A stretch of DNA of 64,000 nucleotides. Origin: Pinguiococcus pyrenoidosus. Taxonomy: Eukaryota > Sar > Pinguiophyceae > Pinguiochrysidales > Pinguiochrysidaceae. The position numbers were made by a program, and so were the translations under genes. The stretch spans positions 248,001 through 312,000 of the forward strand of contig JAAMXY010001516.1 of NCBI GenBank assembly GCA_019677205.1, written 5' to 3'. The first letter of the stretch is position 1. The number at the start of each line of letters is the position of its first letter. Below are positions 49,585 to 58,430 of the stretch, piece after piece. Below the pieces are notes generated by a model, which saw nothing but the letters and a program-made list of their open reading frames with translations, had not been told where the DNA came from and did not search any database.

Positions 49585-49829
49585 GGATTGAGATCCTATG
49601 CTTCCCTAAGCCTTCACTTCGTCGTATTGGGCTAACTTGGCGGCACGGTGAATTGCGCTCTTCCTCTCGGCAGCCGCGACCTTCGTCCAGGTCTCGTCAG
49701 CTCTCCAGACTCTAGGCGTTTTGGGAGTGAATAGTGCCGCTGGAGAAGCAGAGCGAGCGCGCATGCACGGTGTTGCGAGGCCCTGGCTTCGGCTGATGCC
49801 TGCGAGGCATCAACGTAAGAAACAGGATT

Positions 49830-50045
49830 TGCACATATTTTAAAACTGTATTTCAAAATTATGTCGAGGTTCTGGTCGGCCGGATTAAGGTGCCATAAGG
49901 AAATCAGCCGAAGTATTCGATCTCATTTTGAATGTCGGTGGTAGGTATCAGTGCCATTCTGAAAGTATAAATAATCAGGATATATACAATAACTATAGAA
50001 AATTCTGAAACATATAAAAAAAATAGTAAAATATTGAGTTGCATA
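49830..50045. promoter_or_regulatory. AT-rich island upstream of the PPR gene
   Basis: Includes AGTATAAATAATCAGGATAT and ACATATAAAAAAAATAGTAA, about 250-460 bp upstream of the PPR ATG on the opposite strand. TATAAATA-like strings occur, but no start site can be assigned. It parallels the other divergent-spacer islands. Confidence 0.45.
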
Positions 50046-50547
50046 CCTCCGTCCAAGTGGTCACACGAACGTGGGCGGCAGGGATTGGGTTATGGAGAAA
50101 CTTTCATGTATCCACTATATGACGCAAACAACGCACGAGATGGAATGCCACCTCACGACAATAGCGGGTCAAGCATTCGTCACTCCGCGAAACTACTGGA
50201 CATCCGTTACGATCCTCAGCCGCGTAGACGCGTCCATTGGTGCATCGCCACGTACAAACCTGGGGAACCGCGTTCAACTTGCGGAAGAGGTTTCCACCTT
50301 CGTGCGCACACGCAAAAGTGCATTCGAAGTGCAGCTTCAGCAGGCGTCGTTTCGGGGAGAACGAGAACTGATCAATGAATCTGCGATTCTGCGATGCAGC
50401 AGATCAGACCGTCGCAGACCCGCCCGATTCGACAGCTTGATCGTTGTCTTCCGCGGTGTACCTGTAGCTCGCTCTCCCTCCCGCAGCGTAGCTTCGTCGA
50501 AGACCCGTTGTGTGCGCTGGTGAGACGGTTAGAACTGGCTGCGTCCG

Positions 50548-50700
50548 TGCATGATCCTATGATCGATATTCTGTGATCGATCCTATGATCGATATTCTGT
50601 GATCGATCCTATGATCGATATTCTGTGATCGATCATATGACGAGATAATCACGTTTTTCAATCGATCATATGATCGATCACGGTGATCAATCATATGATC
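50548..50700. repeat. 26-bp tandem repeat rich in GATC palindromes
   Basis: Three near-identical copies of a 26-bp unit of the type ATGATCGATATTCTGTGATC followed by GATCCT, then further ATGATCGATCA-type palindromes to about 50700. Each unit carries TGATCGAT/GATCGATA elements that can pair with each other, so the array could form hairpins. Confidence 0.88.
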
Positions 50701-50734
50701 GCTTGAACCGATGCATAGACGAAGTTGCCTTCTT

Positions 50735-50785
50735 ACTTCCTCGAAAGCTTCCTCGAAAGCTTGCTTCTTCGAAAGCTTGCTCGGA
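50735..50785. repeat. Short repeat, unit TCGAAAGCTTGCT
   Basis: Three to four copies of TCGAAAGCTT(G/C)CT in about 50 bp, containing the palindrome AAGCTT. Non-coding; low copy number. Confidence 0.7.
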
Positions 50786-51472
50786 AGATGCCTCGTGCAG
50801 GGGCGATGATGGCCACCAGCATGCAGCGACACCGGTGAATGGCGCCGAGGTTGGAGAGCTTGTCGACGGCGGCGGCGCTTTTGTGGGGCGAAGCCGACAT
50901 GCCATGCCAAGCGGCCTGATTTGCCGCTGTCGCATGCGGCAAGTAAAAGTTCCGGAAGTGTCATTCTACTGCGCCTGTCACGGCTATCGATGCGCGGCTG
51001 TCGACGCCTTCGAGAATGACTTTCAAGGTTCTTGCCCAACCGCCACCAATGCCAGCGCGCCCCACCGTGTGTTCTACTCCACTTGTCGCGATCTCAGCCA
51101 ATCACAGCGTCTTCCTTTGCGCACGCTTCTCGGTGGTTTGCTACAGTGAGATTGCAACAGTTTCGCACGCCATCGGAAGCTTCGGCGCGTATCTTTGCTT
51201 GTTATAGGCGTATATGGCCCCCGCAACGGATTCTGGCACAAGGAATACAGGACTGGAGTGGTCTGGTAGACAGACAACGCCAAGCACACCGATACCCCTT
51301 GTGTCAAGCACCGCGCCTCGGCCATAACGCCGCGAAGACATCCGCGCGGCGAGTGGGGCCAACGCCGAGCCGACTGCGCCCGTACTGCTGACGCGCAACG
51401 GACGTCGCTGACCCTCTGTGTCGGACTTGAGCGGAAGTTTCGCTTCCGTCGTGCCGGACCCGCGAGACAACC

Positions 51473-53504
51473 ATGGCGAACCGTCCGACGCTGCGAAGCT
51501 TCCTGGAACCCGCTCCGACGGGCTTCCGCGCCTTCCGCAAGAAGATCGCCGCCGCGACCGGCATGCACGGCGCCTTCTCGGGCAAGACATGGTACGTCAG
51601 ATCCACACAACGACATCTCTTTGTGGAGAGAGGGAGGGAAAGGGAGAGAGAGCGCGCGCATTGGAGAGACTCTCGTGGAAGGAGACGAAACGACCCTGTG
51701 ACACCGACGAGCAAGAAGCTGGGAGGAAAGCCTGAGATGACGCTGTTCTGTGCGTCGCAGGCCGCCACCGCCGAACCACGAGGAAGCGGCCGTCGTCATC
51801 GCGGAGGACAGTGACGATGAGGCGGTGAGGCTGATCAACGTGTACCTTCGCGAACACCCGACGGAAGCCAAGACCATCACGGTCAAGCCCCACGACCAGC
51901 CGCTGGCGTACCACGCCGTGGTGCACAACCAGTGGAAGACCACGCAGACGCTCCTGGAGGCTGGTGCGTCCATCGGGCCCAAGTGGGACGGAGCCGTCGT
52001 GCACGCGATGAACCTCGGCGGAGACGACATCGCTCTGCCGCTGCTGCTGCGCTACCTCGCCGAGGAGGGCGCGCCGGAGGATGGCAAGGGAGCGGACGAG
52101 GACGGCAACACCCTCATCCACAAGGCGGCCGAGGCCGGCTGCCTGGAGTGCTCGAAGGAGCTGCTGGCCGCGCAGTGGGACCCGCAGAGGCAGAACAACG
52201 CCGGCGAGACCGCGGATCAGATCTCCTCCAGACTCCACGGCGCCGAGCATGGCGTCACCCGTGTGCTGCAGGAAGCCCGACGAGCCGCGGAGCTGGGCCT
52301 CAGCCTCGGCCGCGTCGGCCAACGGCGCAAGTGGGCCAGCGAATACAAGGCGAGCATCAAGCACGAGGAAACCGACGCCATGCAGAAGCAGCTCGCGGAG
52401 AAGAAGGGCGTCGTGCAGGAGAGGCAGGTTTGGGCGGAGAATTACAAGGCCAACGTGGACAAGAAGGACACCGAGGAGATGCGCAAGCAGCTTGCATCCA
52501 AGAAAGGCGTGGTCGCAGAGCGAAAGGAATGGGCTCAGAACTACAAGGTCCGCTTCGTCTTCCTTGAAACGAGAATCGACTGCAAAGCTCATGGCGTCCG
52601 CGGCTTCTCATTCTTCTTCTTCTTCTTCTTCTTCTCTTTGCTTCCTCTGCTTCTACTTGCTTGTGCAGGCCGAGGTGAAGCGCCAGGAAATGGAGGAGAT
52701 GAAGCGTCACCTCGGGGACAAGAGCATCGTCGCGGAGCGCCAGCAGTGGGCAACTTCCTACCAGTCCCCGAAGAACCGGCCAGCGGCGTCGGGTACCATG
52801 GATGCGTCGGATGCGAAGGCCACCATTGGCCGCAGCACGGCGAACCTGCGGGAGAAGTGGAAGCAGCAGGCGGAAGGGAAGGAGGCGTCGTCCACCACGA
52901 TCCGTGGCAAGGACAACGCCATGTCCACGGAGGACGCGAAGAAAGTCATCGGATCGAACACATCAGCCCTGCGCGCGCGGTGGCAGAATCAGACCGGCTC
53001 TGCATCAGCTGAGGCACCTGCATCCCCGGCCAGTGCGTCGAGACCTCCGGTAAGACGCGAGATATGCCGGCCGTGGATCTTCCGACGGGTTCGATAGAGC
53101 CGGCGCTAACCTTGGATCATGGCCCGCAGCAGGAGGAGCCTGACGAAGGGCTCAGCCCCATGCTCGAGGAGGTTGGGGCGGCCGTAGATCAAATCGCGAA
53201 TGAGCACCGGGACGAGGAGTTCACCATCGAAGGCAAGCCGCTGGGCTTCCAGATTGGCGAGCACGGCAACCTGGTCACGGTGCTTGACCTTCGAGCCGAC
53301 GGAAATGCCCACAAGGCGGGCATCGAAAAGGACGACGTGCTCCTCGAGATCAACGGGGAGTCACTTCTGCAGCTCTCGAGCTCCGATGCGCTGAAGAAGG
53401 CCCAGGGCCTTCTGACGATGGACGAGTCCTTCCCTGCCCGGATCAAAATCCGACGTTTCGTCCTAGAGGAGGAGCCACAGGCGAAGGAGGGGCCCGACGC
53501 TTGA
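51473..53504 (+). CDS. Ankyrin-like / 33-residue repeat / PDZ protein (novel architecture)
   Basis: Exons 51473..51591, 51761..52547, 52669..53049 and 53130..53504 (introns 169, 121 and 80 bp; the second has a CTT-rich tract, the third a CTAAC motif) give 553 residues. The first splice creates a Trp codon (GKTW/PPPPNHEE). Order: helical N-terminus; an ankyrin-like region (about 60-220: AYHAVVHNQWKTTQTLLEAG and GNTLIHKAAEAGCLECSKEL); about three and a half repeats of 32-33 residues (about 235-345) with consensus KxxVVxERxxWAxxYK; two short DAKxxIGxxTxxLRxxW units; and a C-terminal PDZ (about 445-530: GKPLGFQIGEHGNLVTVLDL, AHKAGIEKDDVLLEINGESL). The PDZ suggests binding of a partner's C-terminus, so a scaffold is likely. 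I do not recognise the middle repeat. Confidence 0.78.
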
Positions 53505-53642
53505 AGAATTACGCGGGAAACTTTAAGGAAGTCTGTGTAGGAGACGTCGTCTTTGGTACATGGCATCGTCTACTAAAAGTACGTGTGGTCCCACCATCTT
53601 CTTCGAAACTGGCCTGCGCCGTCTCTCTCGCTTTGCGACGTG

Positions 53643-54341
53643 TCACTTTCTCGTGAAGGGGCTCTTCAAGCACGTCAGAATGATGTCTCGCCCGAACGGG
53701 ATGTACGACGCTGCATACCAGACGCCCGCGCAGAACTGCACAAACAGCAGGAACACCACGAGCCAGACGTTTTGTCTGGTGATTGCCACGGCGAAGACAA
53801 TCACGATCATCGCCAAGTAGAAGGCGGTGGAAAACCGTCGCTTCTTATCCCACCTAGACTCGTTCGTACCACCAAGCAAGCACGGAAGCTTTAGCCGACG
53901 ACGCAAGGGCGCTGCCTCGTTGATCAGCCGGTGACCCGACGTACATTCGATCACACTGCCGACCGGGCCCCATCAGAAAAAGACCGGAGCAGAGCGCGAC
54001 GACATTTCCCATCGTGTAGAGGACGGCGAAGGTCTGCACTCCTTCTTCGCTATAGGAGAAAAGAGCCATCGTTCCCTGTGTGCCATTGGGCTTCTTAGGA
54101 ATGGACCTAGGCCGTCTCACACACCAGAAGATTCTGCTTGTCTTTGGCTTTTCCGTCTTCGTCAGAGATGCTCGCGACGCACCAGGAACGACAGGAAGTA
54201 CCCAAAGACGCCGCACGAGATGAAGCCGGTGATCCGCTGCTGGTGGGTCAAGTTCGGGCAGATCGCTTTGCAGCCGTACTCAGCGTCGAGATTCCCGCTT
54301 CCCATGAGGCTCGCACTGCTGCTTTCCGTCGAGAGCGACAT
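53643..54341 (-). CDS. SFT2-family vesicle transport membrane protein
   Basis: Exons (minus) 54183..54341, 53945..54075 and 53643..53853 (introns 107 and 91 bp, in phase) give 166 residues from the ATG at 54341; an upstream in-frame ATG exists. Four hydrophobic segments: ITGFISCGVFGYFLSFL, VQTFAVLYTMGNVVALCSGL, FYLAMIVIVFAVAI and WLVVFLLFVQFCAGVWYAAS. The signature FALLYTLGN...FL.GP is met by FAVLYTMGN...FLMGPG, and SYIPFGRDII near the end matches SFT2's SYIPFARD. In the family it acts in retrograde endosome-to-Golgi fusion with GOT1-type proteins. It converges on the ankyrin/PDZ gene at 138 bp. Confidence 0.9.
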
Positions 54342-54589
54342 CTTCTGAAGCGCTCCAGGTCCGGCGCCGTTGGGTGCCCGGGGCTCCGCTTCGGATGCTT
54401 CCCTCGCGAGCTTTTTCGCAATCGGAGAAGTACACAGGCTGCGGGGTGGGGGCCTGCCAGCAACGCGAGGCGCGGCGAATGTTTGCTTCCCGATGTTCCC
54501 AAGAAAAGATCCCCGGAGCCATGAAGGGAACCCAGTGAAAGGTTCGAAGGTCCAAAAAGGCAGCGACACCCTGAGCATGACAGACGGAT

Positions 54590-54765
54590 TTGGGAGTGAG
54601 TCAGGTCCGCTATTAGTATCTATGATAGCGCGATTCATAAAAGACGTTTCCATGGAAAAACAGCTTCATCTTCGGTGCATATGACTCAACTTTGGCCCTT
54701 GCCAAAATATGCACATGTATCTACATTATTCATTATTAATGTTCTACAACAGGTAAATAGAGGTC
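54590..54765. promoter_or_regulatory. AT-rich island in divergent SFT2/KEA spacer
   Basis: In the 710-bp spacer 54342-55051, this block holds ACATGTATCTACATTATTCA and neighbouring AT runs. It contains TAGTATCTAT at 54614-54623, the same 10-mer found in the island at 62155-62275. Inferred promoter/nucleosome-free region. Confidence 0.45.
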
Positions 54766-55051
54766 GATGGCTTCAAGTTGGCAACGCAGCGTTGGTTTTG
54801 GGCGCCACGACAGCCTTCTGTCCCTTCTCTCCCTCCGACTTTCCTCTTCTCCTTCCGTGTTCTTGCCTCCCTCCTCAGTCGAGAAGGGCTCTGCGGTGGA
54901 ACACCTGGCGGCCCTCGACGTCGATCGGGGCGCTGCCACCTCATCGCACGGAGTAACAGGCCATCAAGCTCCCGAGAAACTCCGAAATTCGCCGAGGCCG
55001 AGGATCTGCGCTCCGCCCAGATTGTTCATGCGCCCAGAGAAGTAAAGGCTA

Positions 55052-57319
55052 ATGAATCGCGTCGGCCTTGTCGTGGCGCTGCTGGCTGCCTCGCCAGCTC
55101 ACGGCCTGTTGCCCTTGGTGCCCGTGCGGACGGGCGCGGGCAGAATGAAGCCGGCGTCGATCCCAGATGGCTTCGGGACGGCCTCACAGGCGCCTTTGCG
55201 GCGCGCCAGGGCGGAGGATGGAAGAAGCTTGACTCGGACCTATGCAGACCCCAGCGGCCTTGGACCGCTGGGGAGCGACGGGCTGATCTTCTTGGCCGCC
55301 ACGGTCATCGTGGTGCCATTGACGAAGTCTGTCAAAGTGAGCAGCGTGCTTGGCTTCCTGTTCGCAGGCTTCCTGCTGGGACCTGCCGGCATCGGCGTCT
55401 TCAAGGATCTGAACGACCTGGAGTCGCTGAGCGAGATCGGCATTCTCTTTCTCCTGTTCGAGCAGGGCTTGGAGCTCACGCTCGACCGGCTTCGCAACCT
55501 TGCAAAGTACGCCTTTGGCCTGGGGTTCCTCCAAATGCTTCTGTGCACGATCGCCTTTGGACTCTTCCCCTTCATGAGGGGAGTCGACCTGCTGGAGGTC
55601 GTCTTCCGCAGTCCGCCGGACCTCGTGGGCATCACGCGGCCGGACGAGGCGCTCATCATCGGGTCGGCGCTGAGCCTGAGCTCGAGCGCGTTCGTGCTCA
55701 AGGTCCTTCAGGAGAAGGGACTGCAGAACACGCGCACAGGGGCGGCGAGTCTGGGGATCCTGCTCCTGCAGGACTTGGCGGTGGTGCCGATCCTCGTCCT
55801 CATCCCAATCATCGAGGCGCAGCTTTCGGGCACGGGGAACGTCCTAAGCACTGCCGAACTCGCGCAGAGCGCAGCCGCGTCTCTGGGCGCGCTGACGCTC
55901 GTCCTGGGCGGCGGCTCGCTCATTCTTCGGCGCGTCTTCGATATGATCGCCAGCACCCGGAGCACGGACGCCTTTGTGGCGATGAGTCTTCTCGTCGGAC
56001 TGGGCATGGGGAAGGTCACGTCCATGCTGGGCATGAGCGACACGCTTGGAGCGTTCGCTGCTGGCGCGCTGCTGGCCGACACCAACTACAAGGCGCAAGT
56101 AGAAGCGGACATCCAGCCTTTCCGGGGTCTCCTGCTGGGCCTCTTCTTCATGACGACGGGGGCAAGCGTGGATCCAACGGTTGTCGCGGCTCAAGTCCCG
56201 ACGTTCCTCGCGCTGCTTGGTGGCCTGATTGTCTTCAAGGCCAGCATCATCTCTCTGACCGGATACCGCCATTTTGACCTGCGCAAGGAGGAGGCAATTC
56301 GCGTGGGAGCGCTTCTGAGCGGCGGGGGGGAGTTCTCCTTCGTGGTGCTTGCACTAGCGGAGAAGCTTGGCGTGCTCCCGAGTCCCCTCGCGAAGCTGCT
56401 GACCGCCGTGGTGGTCGCGTCGATGGCGCTCACGCCGGTGCTCGACTTCGCTGGAGAGCGCCTCGGTGAGCTTGCTCGGGACAAGAATGAGGATGCCGAG
56501 GAGTTCTTCAACGTGCCTTGCGGCGACGGATGCCTCGTGTCGCCAATTGTGGTGCTTGGCTTTGGTCCTGTCGGACAGACGGTCGTGTCTCTGTTCGCCA
56601 GCCCTGAACTGGACGAGTGGATAGACGGAGGGATTCCCTTCGCAGCCTTCGATAGAGATCCGGCGCGAGTCGCCGAGTCCCGGCGCCTCGGCGTGCCGTG
56701 TTTCTACGGCGATGGATCGCAACAGCACGTCTTGCAGGCGGCCGGCGTGGACGACCCCCGCGCGTTCGTGGTTGTCCACAGCGACTTCGGCCAGAGACTT
56801 GAGGCAGTCCGAAGGCTCCGTGACGCGTTTCCCGATAAACCGATCTTCTCCAGGGCGTCGCTCCTCGAGCAGCAGGTCCAGCTGCAGGCGGTAGGTGCGA
56901 CCTACGTGGTGCCGGAGAGGGACGAGCTGAGCTTGCGCCTGGGAGCGGCCGTCATTGAGGAAGTCTACGGCGGCGTCAACGCAGACACGCTGGAGACGGC
57001 CAAGAAGCGGCTGCGGGCGGAGCTGACCAATAGAACCGAGCGAGTGAAGGGCTTCATTCGCGCCTCATCGGAGGAGAAGGGCGCCAAAGGGGGGGAGCAG
57101 CTGGCATCACCATATCTGTGCATCGACTGTGACGCCAATGATCCGAAGGCCATGATGCAACTGCCAAAGCCGGTGCCGGAAGACTGCTCTGATCAGGTTC
57201 CCTTTACTTTCCCCATCGTCGATAAGCACAAGACGGTTGTAGATAAGAACGCCTCGCATGAAGAAGAGACGGGGGCGCCCTCCCTCGACAGGCAAGTCCA
57301 GGAACAGAAGAAGCAGTAG
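55052..57319 (+). CDS. KEA-type K+/H+ antiporter (CPA2) with RCK domain, plastid leader
   Basis: 755 residues, one exon, ATG at 55052. A signal peptide (MNRVGLVVALLAASPAHG) is followed by a transit-like stretch containing RTGAGRMKP. About 12 helices of the Na+/H+-exchanger fold (about 75-460) include GFLFAGFLLGPAGIG, LFLLFEQGLEL, ALSLSSSAFVLKVLQEKG, LLLQDLAVVPILVL and GALLSGGGEFSFVVLALAE. An RCK/TrkA-N nucleotide-binding domain (about 500-625) has VVLGFGPVGQTV, AFDRDPARV and YGDGSQQHVL. This is the KEA/KefC layout. Plant KEA1-3 sit in plastid envelope or thylakoid and balance K+, H+ and proton-motive force; plastid location here is inferred from the leader. The C-terminal 70 residues are poorly conserved. 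Confidence 0.9.
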   Translation: MNRVGLVVALLAASPAHGLLPLVPVRTGAGRMKPASIPDGFGTASQAPLRRARAEDGRSLTRTYADPSGLGPLGSDGLIFLAATVIVVPLTKSVKVSSVLGFLFAGFLLGPAGIGVFKDLNDLESLSEIGILFLLFEQGLELTLDRLRNLAKYAFGLGFLQMLLCTIAFGLFPFMRGVDLLEVVFRSPPDLVGITRPDEALIIGSALSLSSSAFVLKVLQEKGLQNTRTGAASLGILLLQDLAVVPILVLIPIIEAQLSGTGNVLSTAELAQSAAASLGALTLVLGGGSLILRRVFDMIASTRSTDAFVAMSLLVGLGMGKVTSMLGMSDTLGAFAAGALLADTNYKAQVEADIQPFRGLLLGLFFMTTGASVDPTVVAAQVPTFLALLGGLIVFKASIISLTGYRHFDLRKEEAIRVGALLSGGGEFSFVVLALAEKLGVLPSPLAKLLTAVVVASMALTPVLDFAGERLGELARDKNEDAEEFFNVPCGDGCLVSPIVVLGFGPVGQTVVSLFASPELDEWIDGGIPFAAFDRDPARVAESRRLGVPCFYGDGSQQHVLQAAGVDDPRAFVVVHSDFGQRLEAVRRLRDAFPDKPIFSRASLLEQQVQLQAVGATYVVPERDELSLRLGAAVIEEVYGGVNADTLETAKKRLRAELTNRTERVKGFIRASSEEKGAKGGEQLASPYLCIDCDANDPKAMMQLPKPVPEDCSDQVPFTFPIVDKHKTVVDKNASHEEETGAPSLDRQVQEQKKQ

Positions 57320-57324
57320 ATTGA

Positions 57325-57455
57325 GGCGGCAGATTGAAGCAGCAGACGGATGCAGCAGACTGTGGCGGCAGACTGTGGCGGCAGACTGTGGCGGCAGACT
57401 GTGGCGGCAGGCAGTGGCGGCAGGCAGAGGCAGCAGACCGAGGCAGCAGTCGGCG
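57325..57455. repeat. 12-bp tandem repeat, unit GCAGACTGTGGCG
   Basis: Starts immediately after the KEA stop. About ten units of the type GGCGGCAGACTG / GGCGGCAGGCAG, degenerating into GAGGCAGCAGAC. Multiple-of-three length gives false open frames. Confidence 0.85.
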
Positions 57456-57856
57456 TGGCGTAGAAAAGAAGAGCGCCGCTGCTTCTGGCGACGATGTCCA
57501 TGTTCACAGAAAAGACAAGAGAGTATAGGACAAACCCAAAAAGGCTCCCGCAGGCAAGGCAAGACGAGAAACCTGCACTTGGGAGCTGCGATGGTGGAAA
57601 TACTTCCCGAAATTTTGTGAGTCTGGGTACGCGCCGACGGTCTCTCACGCCGGGATCCTCGCCAAGCATGTAGGGCAAATGCACGGCCACAGAGGGCAGC
57701 TCCGGGGCCATCCACGACTGTCATTCGGTGATCGCAAAACCAGTAGCCATGTTTTTGATGTTTTACGAGCGCTCTGTAAGCGGCCGCGAGGAAGGTCGCT
57801 CACGGAGAAAAGCAGAGGACGACGGAGCCCTGGGTTCACCAGATTGAACTTGCGAG

Positions 57857-57915
57857 CAGGAAAGCGGAAAGAGGAAAGCGGAAAGCGGAAAGCGGAAAGC
57901 GGAAAGTGGAAAGGC
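57857..57915. repeat. 7-8-bp tandem repeat, unit GGAAAGC
   Basis: Seven or eight consecutive AAGCGGAA/GAGGAAAGCG-type units, purine-only on the plus strand except C. Non-coding. Confidence 0.8.
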
Positions 57916-58430
57916 GGAAGCTGCCGTGGAAGAAGAAAGCTCCAACCAGCGAGGGGCAAGCTGAATGGCTTGGAAAACCCAGAAAAGGAATGATTTTTGG
58001 TTGTTTTTCTGGCGCCGTCAAGAATCCACATGAACGTCACTAGGCGGCTGCTGAGTCGCTCCTGATTCTAGGGGCTCGCGGCTGCCGCCCAGTGAGAGCG
58101 CCGGCGGGAAAAGCAGCAGTGCAAGGCACCCTATCGTCGAATTGCGTTGGTCGGAAGCTGAGGCAGCCAATCGGGGAGGGTTGGGGTACAGAATTTCCGC
58201 CTTCCAACGCGACTCAACGGCTCTCCCGGACAGTTATGTCAGCGATCCATAGCTGCTACAAGAGGCCTCAACAGCCCATTTCTTCGAAGGCCTCACCTGC
58301 GTCCGCAGCTTGTCCTCCCCGCGTTGATTTCCTCCAGCCAACACTTTCATGTCTCTCCCGCCAGGCCACATCTCCCGCCCCCGGCCGCCAGGCTGCCGCG
58401 AGGCTGCCGCCGAGGCGCCGCCGACGCAAG

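Larger units (their letters stand above)
49585..51472. other. Long divergent spacer (1.9 kb), no supported gene
   Basis: The largest gap between genes. It contains an AT-rich island (about 49830-50045), GATC-rich repeats (50548-50700) and a short CGAAAGCTT repeat cluster (50735-50785). Open frames between 50034 and 51391 lack recognisable motifs and in-phase splices. An unrecognised small gene or non-coding RNA cannot be excluded. Confidence 0.5.
57320..58235. other. Same-strand spacer with two minisatellites
   Basis: About 916 bp between KEA and the TPR-CHAT gene. It holds the 12-bp CAGACTGTGGCGG array and the GGAAAGC array, separated by about 400 bp of unremarkable sequence. No gene supported. 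Confidence 0.6.

Noticed and set aside
50034-51391. Several 60-160-residue open frames in the 1.9-kb spacer
   Set aside because: No motif, no in-phase splice partners, and they run through repeat arrays and AT-rich sequence.
54778-56277. 499-residue plus-strand open frame overlapping KEA
   Set aside because: A different frame of the KEA coding region with Arg/Gly/Ala-rich noise; the KEA frame has the full transporter fold.
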